Shown piece by piece: positions 49,134-58,299 of a DNA stretch of 64,000 bases (position 1 is its first letter; each line of letters begins with the position of its first letter). Below the pieces are notes generated by a model. It searched no databases. It was given only the letters and a program-made list of their open reading frames with translations, and was not told the origin of the DNA. The translations under genes were made by a program, and so were the position numbers. The stretch comes from an uncultured Bacteroidia bacterium (GTDB lineage Bacteria > Bacteroidota > Bacteroidia > Bacteroidales > UBA932): contig CADAAA010000001.1 of the NCBI GenBank assembly GCA_902785785.1, positions 434,001 through 498,000 on the forward strand, read 5' to 3'.

Positions 49134-49913
49134 CTACTTCAATGTAAATATGTAGGTTATAGTACCTTGCTGTAAAGCCGGAGCGTCAGCCTTCTGGTTG
49201 AAGTGGGCTTTCATGGCGGCGTTCCTCGCCGCAGTCCACAGCTCCGTGCTGGTCACGGTCGTACCCTCGGCTCCCGCCTGGGCTTTCGTGACGTTTCCGT
49301 AATTGTCCACCCAGATCGTCACTACTACGGTGCCGCTCTCCTGGACCCTGTAAGCGGGCCTCGGCAATGTCCCCACGACATTGCGGCCCTTAAGGTGCGC
49401 GTTGGGCGCGCCCGTGGTCTGCCCCTTGTCGGTATTCCCGTCGGGCTGTCCGGCCTTGAACGTGCCGGACGCCTCCTCGGCCGAATGGGGGGCGGTCAGA
49501 CTTGTATCCTTCTTCGCCATGCCGGGGAAAGCTGCGCGGGGGTCGAGTTTTGGCTCCTCCGGAGGGACGGGGACTTCGACGTCACCGTGCGGATCGGGTG
49601 CAGCGGCGGGTGTGAGGTTCTGCGAAGTATGCGCCTCATACGGCGATTCGCTCCTCTGCACCAGCTCGATGGGCCTCGAAAGGTCGATCTCCTCGGCCTG
49701 GGGCTGGTTGCCGTCCCTGTGCTGCGTCACGGTCTCGATCTCTTCCGTGAAATCTATCACGAAAGTGTTCTCCTGCGGCGGAGGATACAGGTATCTGAAC
49801 CCGGTGAAGGAGCAGAAAAGGACCGCGCACAGGGTGATGCCCAGCGACAGCGCTGCGCCTATCATCCTGGAGGTCTTCTCCTGTTTCTCCCTTTCGCGGA
49901 TATACTCTTTCAT
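49134..49913 (-). CDS. tonB: TonB-family energy transducer
   Basis: 259 aa. N-terminal membrane helix (about residues 21-45, GAALSLGITLCAVLFCSFTGF), a Pro/Asp-rich periplasmic middle (EVPVPPEEPKLDPRAAF), and a C-terminal TonB domain with YRVQESGTVVVTIWVDNYGNVTKA and a closing beta-strand ITYIFTLK. Downstream of exbD by 4 nt, completing an exbB-exbD-tonB operon that would power outer-membrane import. Confidence 0.85.
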   Translation of the reverse strand: MKEYIREREKQEKTSRMIGAALSLGITLCAVLFCSFTGFRYLYPPPQENTFVIDFTEEIETVTQHRDGNQPQAEEIDLSRPIELVQRSESPYEAHTSQNLTPAAAPDPHGDVEVPVPPEEPKLDPRAAFPGMAKKDTSLTAPHSAEEASGTFKAGQPDGNTDKGQTTGAPNAHLKGRNVVGTLPRPAYRVQESGTVVVTIWVDNYGNVTKAQAGAEGTTVTSTELWTAARNAAMKAHFNQKADAPALQQGTITYIFTLK

Positions 49914-49917
49914 GACA

Positions 49918-50328
49918 TCATTCCGGCTGCGTGGCCAGGATCACTTTGTAATGGTTCCTTTTGGCAATGTTCATCATGGCGACGATCTCCTTGACGGGGA
50001 CGGTCTCGTCCGAATAAATGGAGAAGGTGGGATCCTCCTCGCTCTGGAGAAGTCCTACGATCTCGTCCTCGGCCTGCTCGTAGCTGACTGGCTGCTCGTT
50101 GCCGTTGATGTGATATGTGTATGTGTCATCCCCCCAGTCCTTGATGGAGACGCTTACCGTGGCCTTGGCCGAGACCTGGCCCGTACTCTTCGGAAGGAGG
50201 AGCTTCAGGGCGTTCGGATTCACGAGCGTCGAGGTCACGAGGAAGAAGATGAGCAGCAGGAACACGATGTCCGTCATGGACGACATCGACATTTCCGACA
50301 GTACCTTCGTAGTTCTCTTGATAGCCAT
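49918..50328 (-). CDS. exbD: ExbD/TolR-type biopolymer transport protein
   Basis: 136 aa. N-terminal MAIKRTTKVLSEMSMSSMTDIVFLLLIFFLVTST gives the single membrane helix with the proton-relay Asp in MTDIVFLLLIF; periplasmic domain follows. 12 nt after exbB. Confidence 0.92.
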   Translation of the reverse strand: MAIKRTTKVLSEMSMSSMTDIVFLLLIFFLVTSTLVNPNALKLLLPKSTGQVSAKATVSVSIKDWGDDTYTYHINGNEQPVSYEQAEDEIVGLLQSEEDPTFSIYSDETVPVKEIVAMMNIAKRNHYKVILATQPE

Positions 50329-50340
50329 AACCTATGACGC

Positions 50341-51090
50341 TTATTCGTCCTCTCCGGCAGGCTCGTGGAGGAGGTCCATGAAGTCGATCGTGGCGCTCTC
50401 CATCTTGAAGACGAGGCTGTTGATGCTGGAGGACAGGTAGTTGTATCCGAAGTAGGCGAGAATACCGACGATGAGACCGCCGACGGTGGTGACCATGGCG
50501 GTGTAGATACCGCTCGAGAGCAGGGTGATGTCGATATTGTTGCCGGCCTGCGACATGTTGAAGAATGCCTGGATCATACCGATGACCGTTCCGAGGAATC
50601 CGATCATGGGCGCGCCTCCGGCGACGGTCGCAAGGAAGGAGAGACCTTTCTCGAGGCGGGCCACTTCGACGTTGGCGGTGTTCTCGACCGCAGCCTGGAT
50701 ATCAGTCATGGGACGTCCGATGCGCTCGATGCCCTTCTCGACCAGACGGGCGACGGGGGAGTCGTATTTCTCGCAGAGGGTGATGGCGGACTTGATCTTG
50801 CCCTCGTGGATGTAGTCGCGGATGTCGTTCATGAAGTTCTTTCCGATCTTGTTGGCCTGGCGGATCATCCACCACTTCTTTCCGAAGATGTAGATGGCGA
50901 TGACGGAAAGGGCGAGGAGAACGAGCATGAGCCAGCCTCCCTTTGAAGCCATTTCAATGAGTGAGTAGGACATGACCTGCTGCTGGGGGAGTACTTCCGC
51001 CGCGGTCACGGCATCGCCGGCATTGGCGACCTGCTCCATCGCCGCAGCGGCCATGGAATCGATTTCGGTTTGGAGGATGTTGAAAAACAT
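50341..51090 (-). CDS. exbB: MotA/TolQ/ExbB proton-channel protein
   Basis: 249 aa. Three membrane helices with FLGTVIGMIQAFFNMSQ near residue 163 and the C-terminal IYTAMVTTVGGLIVGILAYFGYNYL. The N terminus has an extra ~35 residues (LQTEIDSMAAAAMEQVANAGD) before the first helix. First gene of the exbBD-tonB operon; predicted leader about 75 nt with a 7-bp hairpin (51120-51126/51141-51147). Confidence 0.92.
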   Translation of the reverse strand: MFFNILQTEIDSMAAAAMEQVANAGDAVTAAEVLPQQQVMSYSLIEMASKGGWLMLVLLALSVIAIYIFGKKWWMIRQANKIGKNFMNDIRDYIHEGKIKSAITLCEKYDSPVARLVEKGIERIGRPMTDIQAAVENTANVEVARLEKGLSFLATVAGGAPMIGFLGTVIGMIQAFFNMSQAGNNIDITLLSSGIYTAMVTTVGGLIVGILAYFGYNYLSSSINSLVFKMESATIDFMDLLHEPAGEDE

Positions 51091-51169
51091 ATCGTGTAAT
51101 TATTGATTTCGTATAACGGTTCAGGCCCTGCAACAATTGAGCCTGAAAGCCCCATATTATTTCAGTTTA

Positions 51170-51201
51170 CAAAAATAGGAGAAAAAACTGAAACGGCCCA
51201 A
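51170..51201 (-). promoter_or_regulatory. Promoter of the exbB operon
   Basis: Minus-strand -33 TTG (complement of 51199-51201), 21-nt spacer, -7 TATTTTTG (complement of 51170-51177). Confidence 0.6.
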
Positions 51202-51642
51202 TTCCCGGCCTTTTTTCTTTTAGAAAAAAACTGCCGCTCGCTTTCTCCTGGTTCTCCTGCCCTTCCCACCAAATCCCATCCCTCGCCATCACCTCTCCCT
51301 TGTTCCTTATCTGCCAGTCCTGCCCCTATCTATCCCACTTCCCTTTTTTTTCCCATTTTGGCCGCATCCTTATGCGCCTCCTTCTTTATTTGTCCCTTTT
51401 TTCGCTTTGCCGTATAGAAGTATTGGAGCGTAAAGGCTTTTCTGAACAAAAGACCCCGTTTTGTTCAGATTTGGGAGAAATACAAGCGATTCTGAACAAA
51501 TGGCCTCGATTTGTTCAGAAAAAACATTGGCGGACAGGGTGTTTTGCCCTGGGAATGGAGTCTGTTGGCTTTATCCCCTTGGGATGTTAGCGGTTGGAGG
51601 AAAACATTGCGAATGGTGTTACGCTCCAGCTGCCGAGGGGGT
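51178..51642. other. Gene-free gap with a hairpin pair
   Basis: Between the exbB promoter and truA stop. A pyrimidine-rich stretch (about 51240-51420) shows no gene; 51441-51520 holds two hairpins; the rest shows nothing I can support. Confidence 0.6.
51441..51520. repeat. Hairpin pair with CTGAACAAA stems
   Basis: 51441-51451 pairs with 51459-51469 (11 bp) and 51490-51501 with 51509-51520 (12 bp); loops are 7 nt (GACCCCG, GGCCTCG). Spacing 50 bp. The innermost pair is A-T in the first and T-A in the second. Confidence 0.82.
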
Positions 51643-52596
51643 CTAATGGCTCTCGGCTGCCGAGGAGGCTTGGTAGTCGACGCGGGAGAGGAAGAGGGCG
51701 TGGCCGGGGACGGATTCGCCGGCCATGGAGCGGAACGGCGTGCCGTCATCCGCGACCAGACGGCGGTCCTGGAACGGCAGGCTGCTTGCAACTTGCTCGT
51801 TTCCAGGGGATGGCAATTCAACGGTGGCGCCGTCGGGCTGGGGAAAGCCGGTCTGCGAGAAGTCTGGCGGGAGGATGAGGGCGGCGAAATCGGCGATGCT
51901 GCGGCGGCCGCGGCCGACCTCGAGCAGCGAGCCGACGACGGCCCGCACCATGTTCCGCAGGAACCTGTCGGCCGCTATGCGGAAGTACAGGTAGCGGGGA
52001 CCGCCATCCTCCGGGGAGTCCGGGCGCAGGCAGGCGGGATCGAATCCCATAATCCTCACATGGTCAGGAGTATAGGGCATCCAGAACGCTTCCGAGACAG
52101 TGCAGATGGAAGTGCGGTTGTCGCTGCCTGCCTTCTCGAAGCAGCGGAAGTCGTGCGTTCCGAGCAACAGTGCGGCAGCCTCATTCATCGCATCGACATC
52201 CAGCTCCCAGCTGCAGAAATACGAATGGTTTTCGATGAACGGGTCTTTCGTCCTGTGCAGAAAATATGTATATTCGCGACGCGCTGCGCTGAACCGTGCA
52301 TGCAGGTCGTCATCCACCAACCCGACCGAGTGTATGACGATGCCACGCGGCAAAATGGCATTTAATTTGTAGCCGAAAGCGGTCGTGTCTATGACTTTGT
52401 CATAGTCGAAATGCGCCACGTAGCCTATGGCATTGACTTTCGAGTCGGTACGTCCGGCTCCGACTACTTGCACCCGTTCCTTGAGGAGCGTGGTGAGTGT
52501 CGTTTCCAGGCATTCCTGGACTGTCAGGGCGTTGGGCTGGAGCTGCCAACCGCAGAACTCCGACCCTTCGTACGAAAGCTTGATGAAGTAGCGCAT
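51643..52596 (-). CDS. truA: tRNA pseudouridine synthase A with extended C-terminal loop
   Basis: 317 aa, against about 245-265 normal. Isomerises U38-40 of tRNA. N-terminal YFIKLSYEGSEFCGWQLQPNALTVQ, catalytic Asp in GAGRTDSKVNAIG, and FRIAADRFLRNMVRAVVGSLLEVGRG. After SIADFAALIL an extra ~40 residues (FSQTGFPQPDGATVEL to DDGTPFRSM) precede the standard closing ESVPGHALFLSRVDY. The extra segment has no match to the aroK/methyltransferase element. -7 box at 52604-52611 is 8 nt from the start. Confidence 0.93.
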   Translation of the reverse strand: MRYFIKLSYEGSEFCGWQLQPNALTVQECLETTLTTLLKERVQVVGAGRTDSKVNAIGYVAHFDYDKVIDTTAFGYKLNAILPRGIVIHSVGLVDDDLHARFSAARREYTYFLHRTKDPFIENHSYFCSWELDVDAMNEAAALLLGTHDFRCFEKAGSDNRTSICTVSEAFWMPYTPDHVRIMGFDPACLRPDSPEDGGPRYLYFRIAADRFLRNMVRAVVGSLLEVGRGRRSIADFAALILPPDFSQTGFPQPDGATVELPSPGNEQVASSLPFQDRRLVADDGTPFRSMAGESVPGHALFLSRVDYQASSAAESH

Positions 52597-52603
52597 ACAG
52601 ATG

Positions 52604-52611
52604 CAAAAGTA
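52604..52611 (-). promoter_or_regulatory. -7 element 8 nt before truA
   Basis: Minus-strand TACTTTTG (TAnnTTTG) 8 nt upstream of the ATG at 52596, predicting a leaderless mRNA. Confidence 0.5.
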
Positions 52612-52627
52612 TTAAAAAAACGATAGA

Positions 52628-53620
52628 ATGGAAAGTGTAAACATCAAAGAGCTCAATGAACGCATCCAGAAAGAGAGCGCATTCGTGGACCTTCTCTCCC
52701 TGGAGATGGGCAAGGTCATAGTCGGCCAGAAGCACCTCGTGGAGAATCTCTTCATAGGTCTGCTCGCCGGGGGACACATCCTCCTGGAAGGTGTTCCCGG
52801 TCTTGCCAAGACATTGGCCATCAACACTTTGTCCCAGGCCGTCAACGCCAAGTTCAGCCGCATCCAGTTCACTCCTGACCTTCTGCCTGCCGATGTGACA
52901 GGTACGCTCATCTACTCGCAGAAGAACGAGCGTTTCGAGGTCCGCAAGGGCCCCGTATTCGCCAATTTCATCCTGGCGGATGAGATCAACCGTTCCCCCG
53001 CGAAGGTGCAGTCCGCCCTGCTCGAGGCCATGCAGGAGAAGCAGGTGACTCTCGGCGACGAGACTTTCAAGCTCCCCGAGCCCTTCCTCGTGATGGCTAC
53101 GCAGAACCCTATCGAGCAGGAGGGCACCTATCCTCTCCCTGAGGCCCAGGTCGACCGTTTCATGCTCAAGGTCGTGGTGGATTATCCCAAGAAGGAAGAG
53201 GAGCGTATGATAGTCAGGATGAACAATTCCGGCGAGTTCCCCAAGGCAAGCCCCGTCGTCAGTCCCGAGGATATCATCCGTGCCCGCCAGGTCGTACGCG
53301 ACGTTTACATGGACGAGAAGATCGAGCGCTACATCGTGGATATCGTTTATGCCACCCGTACTCCCGGTGACTACAACCTCGCCAATATCAAGGATCTCAT
53401 CTCGTACGGTGCATCGCCGCGCGCCAGCATTTCGCTTGCGCTTGCCGCCAAGGCCTACGCCTTCATCAAGCGCCGCGGCTATGTCATCCCCGAGGATGTC
53501 CGTGCTGTCTGTCCCGAGGTGCTCCGCCACCGTATCGGACTTACATACGAAGCTGAGGCCGAGAACGTTACGACCGAGGAGATCGTCTCCCAGGTCATCA
53601 ATGCCGTCATAGTTCCGTAA
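52628..53620 (+). CDS. moxR: MoxR-type AAA+ ATPase
   Basis: 330 aa. First gene of the Bat (Bacteroides aerotolerance) operon; MoxR ATPases act as chaperones for von Willebrand A proteins. Walker A GVPGLAKT near residue 56, Walker B FILADEINRSPAKVQSALLEAMQE, sensor 1 MATQNPIEQEGTYPLPEAQ, and a C-terminal lid domain. TAATG stop/start overlap with the next gene. Confidence 0.96.
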   Translation: MESVNIKELNERIQKESAFVDLLSLEMGKVIVGQKHLVENLFIGLLAGGHILLEGVPGLAKTLAINTLSQAVNAKFSRIQFTPDLLPADVTGTLIYSQKNERFEVRKGPVFANFILADEINRSPAKVQSALLEAMQEKQVTLGDETFKLPEPFLVMATQNPIEQEGTYPLPEAQVDRFMLKVVVDYPKKEEERMIVRMNNSGEFPKASPVVSPEDIIRARQVVRDVYMDEKIERYIVDIVYATRTPGDYNLANIKDLISYGASPRASISLALAAKAYAFIKRRGYVIPEDVRAVCPEVLRHRIGLTYEAEAENVTTEEIVSQVINAVIVP

Positions 53621-54510
53621 TGGAAAACACCCAGACGACAGACCTCCTGAAGAAGGTCAGGAAGATCGAGATCCGGACCAGGGCGCTGAGCCACCAGGTC
53701 TTTGCGGGCGAATACCACTCCGCCTACAAGGGCCGCGGCATGGCTTTCAGCGAGGTGCGTGAGTATCAGTACGGCGATGACGTCCGCAACATGGACTGGA
53801 ACGTCACCGCCCGTCTCCGCACGCCCTATGTCAAGGTCTTCGAGGAGGAGCGCGAGCTCACCGTGATGCTCCTGATCGACGTCAGCCGCTCCGGTCTGTT
53901 CGGTACGGACACCATGACCAAGCGCGACCTGACCGCGGAAGTGGCAGCCGTGCTGGCATTCTCAGCCATACTCAACAACGACAAGGTCGGTGCCCTCTTC
54001 TTCAGCGACCGAGTGGAGGAGTTCATACCTCCCAAGAAGGGCCGCAGCCACCTCCTCCATATCATCCGCGAGATCATCAGCCTCCGTCCGACATCCAACG
54101 GGACGGACCTGTCCGGCGCGCTCCGCTTCCTCACCAATGCCATGAAGAAGAAATGTACCGCGTTCGTTCTCAGCGATATGCTGGACGTGGATTCCGAAGG
54201 TAAGCCGCGCTATGAGGATGCGCTCAAGGTCGCTGTCAACCGCCACGATATCTCAGTGCTGAAGGTCTATGACCCGCGCGAACGTGATATCCCCGACGTC
54301 GGTCTCGTCCACGTCAAGGACTCTGAAAGCGGGGAGGAAGCCTGGGTGGATACCGGCAGCCGCAAGGTACGGGATTCCTATGCCCGGTGGTTCCGCACGG
54401 TGGCGGAGAACGAGAACCGGCTTTTCAACAAATTCAGGACCGACAACATCGACATCGCCACCGGCGAGGATTATGTCAGCCGCCTGATGCTATTCTTCAG
54501 CCGAAAATGA
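53620..54510 (+). CDS. DUF58 protein of the Bat operon
   Basis: 296 aa, soluble. GEYHSAYKGRGMAFSEVREYQYGDDVRNMDWNVTAR (seen as YQYGDDVRNMDWNVTAR) is the DUF58 signature, followed by a VWA-like half starting LTVMLLIDVSRSG with a degenerate MIDAS (D-x-S-x-S). Presumed client or partner of MoxR. ATGA overlap with the next gene. Confidence 0.93.
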   Translation: MENTQTTDLLKKVRKIEIRTRALSHQVFAGEYHSAYKGRGMAFSEVREYQYGDDVRNMDWNVTARLRTPYVKVFEEERELTVMLLIDVSRSGLFGTDTMTKRDLTAEVAAVLAFSAILNNDKVGALFFSDRVEEFIPPKKGRSHLLHIIREIISLRPTSNGTDLSGALRFLTNAMKKKCTAFVLSDMLDVDSEGKPRYEDALKVAVNRHDISVLKVYDPRERDIPDVGLVHVKDSESGEEAWVDTGSRKVRDSYARWFRTVAENENRLFNKFRTDNIDIATGEDYVSRLMLFFSRK

Positions 54511-55520
54511 GAAAATTGTCCATAGCTGCGCTTGTCGCGGTGCTCCTCGCATCGCTCTCCTCCCGGGCACAGGGCCTGAAGGAGGTTGAGGGCTCGTTCC
54601 TCGAGCCCCTGCAGCAACGGGATTCGATACTGGTCGCAGACCAGCTGCGCTATGGCTTCACCCTGGAGGATGTCGCCGAAGGGACGCAGCTGCGCATGCA
54701 GGACTATTCCAAGGCCTTCGGCGACACCTTGATCGTCGTCCGCAACTGGAAGGTCGATACTCTGAAAACCATACGCGAAGGCCGCAAGGGCCCTGCGCGG
54801 TACAACCTCCGGGGCGACGTCGTCCTGGCGCCTTTCGAAGCCGGAACCTACCATCTGCCGCAGATCGCAATCCAGAGGATATCTGCAGCCGGTGTTGTCG
54901 ACACGCTCGTTTTCGACCCACAGGTGATGGAGGTGAAGACCATGCCCGTCGATACCACTACTTTCGTCCCGCATGACATCAAGGGGCAGATGCGTTATCC
55001 GTTGACTTTCAGGGAAGTGCTGCCGTGGATACTTGGATTCGACCTGGTCGCGGTGCTGGCGATACTCGCCGTCGCCTTGGTCATGATGCGCCGCAGGCGC
55101 GGCCAGGACGCCGAGGCGCACCGCGATCCCGCCTACATCGTCGCCCTGAGGCGGCTTGACGCCTTCCGGGGCGACAAATACTGGGCTCCGGACAAGCAGA
55201 AGACCTTCTATTCCGGCATCACTGACACGCTGCGCGCCTATATCGCCGAGACTTTCGGCATAGACGCCAAGGAGATGACGACTGCCGAGATATTCGATGC
55301 CCTTAAGGGCAATGAGAGACTGACGGACGAGCTTTACGGCAGCACCAAGGAGCTCTTCGAGCTGGCTGACTTCGTCAAGTTCGCCAAGCATGTCGCGGAC
55401 GATTCCGAGAATGCCGCCGCGCTGCCACTGTCAGTCCGTTTCGTGACTTCAACGTACCAGTCCGTCCTTGAGGATGAGACTCTTCAGGCCGGTACTGAAA
55501 ATGTAGAGGAGGTAGGCTGA
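54507..55520 (+). CDS. Exported/membrane Bat-operon protein of unknown function
   Basis: 337 aa. Signal peptide MRKLSIAALVAVLLASLSSRAQ, a periplasmic beta-rich part (LRYGFTLEDVAEGTQLRMQ; weakly BatD-like), one membrane helix about residues 177-200 (LGFDLVAVLAILAVALVMM), then a cytoplasmic helical domain (IVALRRLDAFRGDKYWAPD). The position is that of the hypothetical between DUF58 and BatA in Bacteroidetes. Start fixed by the ATGA overlap with DUF58; the frame is open further upstream. Confidence 0.75.
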   Translation: MRKLSIAALVAVLLASLSSRAQGLKEVEGSFLEPLQQRDSILVADQLRYGFTLEDVAEGTQLRMQDYSKAFGDTLIVVRNWKVDTLKTIREGRKGPARYNLRGDVVLAPFEAGTYHLPQIAIQRISAAGVVDTLVFDPQVMEVKTMPVDTTTFVPHDIKGQMRYPLTFREVLPWILGFDLVAVLAILAVALVMMRRRRGQDAEAHRDPAYIVALRRLDAFRGDKYWAPDKQKTFYSGITDTLRAYIAETFGIDAKEMTTAEIFDALKGNERLTDELYGSTKELFELADFVKFAKHVADDSENAAALPLSVRFVTSTYQSVLEDETLQAGTENVEEVG

Positions 55521-56503
55521 TGTTCTTCGAGTATCCCAACCTTCTATGGCTCCTCGCCATTCCGGTCCTCCTGACATCACTCTACATCTATCAGGAACTT
55601 ACGGGCCGCAAACCGCACATGCGCGTTTCCACAGCGAAGCCGTGGAAGCTCGAGGGCCGCAGCGCCCTGTCCGTGCTGCGGCACCTCCCTTTCGCTTTCC
55701 GCATCGCGGCCCTCTCGCTGATCATAGTCGCCATAGCCCGGCCGCGTTCGTCCTCCCAGATGGAAAAGATTGATACCGAAGGTATTGACATAGTCCTGGC
55801 GATGGACGTTTCGACCAGTATGCTTGCCAGGGATTTCAATCCCGACCGCATCAGCGCGGCCAAGGACATTGCGATCGAGTTCATCGCGCAGCGTCCTACC
55901 GACCGCATAGGCATCGTGGTTTTTGCTGGCGAGAGCTACACCCAGTGCCCCCTCACCACCGACCGAGCCACGCTCATCAACCTGATGAAGGAAGTCCAGA
56001 CCGACTTGATCGAGGACGGTACCGCTATCGGCAACGGCCTGGCCACTGCAGTGGCCCGCATGGCCGAGTCCGATGCCAAGAGCCGTGTCATCATCCTCCT
56101 GACCGACGGTGTCAACAACAGCGGCGAGATAGCTCCGCTGACCGCCGCTGAGATTGCCAATACCTATGGAGTGCGTGTTTATACAATAGGAGTCGGAGCC
56201 AACGGCACCGCTCCCTATCCGGTCATGACACCTTGGGGTGTGGACATCCAGCGCGTCAATGTAGAGATCGACGAGGATTTGCTTAAAACCATCGCCGAAA
56301 CTACCGGAGGCCGTTATTTCCGTGCCACCGACAATACCAAGCTCGCCGAGATCTACTCCGAGATCAACCGGATGGAGAAGGCGCGCACCACCATAGACAG
56401 CTTCCCCGTTTACAAGGAGCTCTTCACGCGATACGCGCTGCTCGCACTCGCGTTCCTTCTCCTTGAACTCCTTGTCCGACTGCTTATCAGACGTCTGCCA
56501 TGA
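55520..56503 (+). CDS. batA: BatA, VWA-domain membrane protein
   Basis: 327 aa. Two N-terminal helices, a VWA domain with intact MIDAS (AMDVSTSMLARDFNP, D-x-S-x-S, and later LTDGVNNSGE), and a C-terminal helix. TGATG coupling to the preceding gene and ATGA coupling to batB. Inferred role is a periplasmic/inner-membrane complex aiding tolerance to oxidative or envelope stress. Confidence 0.93.
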   Translation: MFFEYPNLLWLLAIPVLLTSLYIYQELTGRKPHMRVSTAKPWKLEGRSALSVLRHLPFAFRIAALSLIIVAIARPRSSSQMEKIDTEGIDIVLAMDVSTSMLARDFNPDRISAAKDIAIEFIAQRPTDRIGIVVFAGESYTQCPLTTDRATLINLMKEVQTDLIEDGTAIGNGLATAVARMAESDAKSRVIILLTDGVNNSGEIAPLTAAEIANTYGVRVYTIGVGANGTAPYPVMTPWGVDIQRVNVEIDEDLLKTIAETTGGRYFRATDNTKLAEIYSEINRMEKARTTIDSFPVYKELFTRYALLALAFLLLELLVRLLIRRLP

Positions 56504-57498
56504 TCCTTTTCGCCCAATACAAGTATCTTCTGCTCCTCCTGCTCGTGCCGGTGATACTCATCGCGCACGGGGTGAAGATGCGCATGCGCCGCAAGCGCAT
56601 CGAGCGCTTCGGCGATGCTGCGCTCGTCGAGGAGCTGATGCCTTCATGGTCCGTAGCGAAAGGTTGGTTGCGCACCGTGCTGTACAGCCTGGCGTTCTTC
56701 CTGTTCGTCATAGGCCTTGCTCGGCCGCAGATAGGAGCCAAACTCAGCGAGCACGAGGCCAAGGGCGCCGAGATCATGATATGCCTGGACGTCTCCAATT
56801 CCATGCTGGCCGAGGATTACTCCCCGAACCGCCTGGAACGCGCCAAACTGGCAATATCGCGCATCGTGGACCGCCTTCAGGAAGACCGTATAGGCCTGAT
56901 AGTCTTCGCCGGGTCGTCTTTTGTCCAGTTGCCCATCACCACCGACTATGTGTCAGCCAAGATGTTCCTGAACTCCATAGACACCGGCTCGGTGCCGGTC
57001 CAGGGCACGGCCATCGGTGATGCGGTCCTGACCGCGGCCCGAAGTTTCAGCGAGCAGAGCGAGAAGAGCCGTGCCATAATCGTCATCACCGATGGCGAGA
57101 ACCATGAGGATGACCCCGTCGATGCCGTCCGCCAGGTGGCGGAAATGGGTATTAAAGTCTATACGATAGGTGTAGGTTCGCTTCGTGGACAACCCATCCC
57201 GAAAGACGGCCAGCTCATGAAGGACCGTGAGGGGAACATCGTCGTCAGTCGTTTGGACGAGGGAACTCTTCAGCAGATGGCCGAGGCAGGTAACGGGGCT
57301 TATGTCCATGCCGGCAACGAGGAGTTCGGCCTCAATCCTATCATAGACGATATCCGCAAGATGGAGGCGGAGAAGTTCAACTCCGTCGTCTTCGAGGAAT
57401 ATGACGAGCAATACATGTATTTCTTTGCCGCAGCGCTGGCATTATTCGTGATAGAGATGCTGATAGGGGAGAGGCGTTTGCGCAAGAAACTGTTTTAG
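56500..57498 (+). CDS. batB: BatB, VWA-domain membrane protein
   Basis: 332 aa, paralog of BatA. Helices at about residues 8-25 and 58-75, VWA domain with ICLDVSNSMLAEDYSP and VITDGENHEDDP (MIDAS), and a C-terminal helix before RRLRKKLF. Follows batA with a 4-nt overlap. Confidence 0.93.
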   Translation: MILFAQYKYLLLLLLVPVILIAHGVKMRMRRKRIERFGDAALVEELMPSWSVAKGWLRTVLYSLAFFLFVIGLARPQIGAKLSEHEAKGAEIMICLDVSNSMLAEDYSPNRLERAKLAISRIVDRLQEDRIGLIVFAGSSFVQLPITTDYVSAKMFLNSIDTGSVPVQGTAIGDAVLTAARSFSEQSEKSRAIIVITDGENHEDDPVDAVRQVAEMGIKVYTIGVGSLRGQPIPKDGQLMKDREGNIVVSRLDEGTLQQMAEAGNGAYVHAGNEEFGLNPIIDDIRKMEAEKFNSVVFEEYDEQYMYFFAAALALFVIEMLIGERRLRKKLF

Positions 57499-57504
57499 AA
57501 TGAG

Positions 57505-58296
57505 ATGAGTTTGAAGTCAATCATAAGCTGCGCGGCGTTGTTGCTGCTGTCCGCCTCTGCCTTCGACCAGGCGGACCGCCGCGACGTGCGCGCCGGCAAC
57601 CGCAAGTTCCGCAAGGGAGACTATAAGGCTGCGGAGATAGACTACCGCAAGGCCGTGGTCAAGGATTCGACGTCCATGGCCGGATCGTATAACCTTTCCA
57701 ACGACCTTTACAGGCAGGAAGGGTTCGAAGATGCCGGCAAGGCCATGGAGGCGGCGGCGCGCGGCGCCGCCAATGTCTCCGCCTGGCCTGACGCGGCTCC
57801 GAAGCAACTGCGCAAGTCGGTCGACTCAGCTTCCGACGTTTTCTACAACTCCGGAGACATCGCCCTCCAGCAGAAGGACTATGCCGCAGCCGTCGAAGCC
57901 TTCAAGCAGGCGCTCCTTCGCCGTCCCGATGACCTGGACGCAAAGGAGAATTACATTTACGCCAAGCTGATGCTTCAGAACCAGCAGAACGGCGGCGGTG
58001 GTGGCGGCCAGAACAACCAGGACCAGAATCAGGACCAAAACCAGGACGACCAGAATCAAGACCAGAACCAGGACAACCAGAATCAAGACCAGAACCAGGA
58101 TCAGGATCAGGATAATCAGGACCAGGGTGACCAGGGACAGTCCGGTTCCGAGCAGCCCAGGGAGATAAAGATATCTCCCCAGCAGGCCCAGCAGATGCTG
58201 CAGGCCATTCAGGCAAAGGAGAAAGAGACCCAGGACAAGGTGAACAAGGAGAAGGCGGCGGCGCTCAAGTCCCGCCAGAAAGAGAAGAATTGGTAA
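57505..58296 (+). CDS. batC: BatC, TPR protein with a Gln/Asn/Asp-rich repeat
   Basis: 263 aa. Signal-like N terminus (IISCAALLLLSASAFDQ), TPR repeats (about residues 30-160, with FRKGDYKAAEIDYRKAV and DYAAAVEAFKQALLRRP), then a ~55-residue D/Q/N repeat (QDQNQDQNQDDQNQ...) and a basic C-terminal tail ending KSRQKEKNW. The repeat is built from short GACCAG/AATCAG-like units and may vary in length between strains. Six nt after batB. Confidence 0.9.
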   Translation: MSLKSIISCAALLLLSASAFDQADRRDVRAGNRKFRKGDYKAAEIDYRKAVVKDSTSMAGSYNLSNDLYRQEGFEDAGKAMEAAARGAANVSAWPDAAPKQLRKSVDSASDVFYNSGDIALQQKDYAAAVEAFKQALLRRPDDLDAKENYIYAKLMLQNQQNGGGGGGQNNQDQNQDQNQDDQNQDQNQDNQNQDQNQDQDQDNQDQGDQGQSGSEQPREIKISPQQAQQMLQAIQAKEKETQDKVNKEKAAALKSRQKEKNW

Positions 58297-58299
58297 GAC

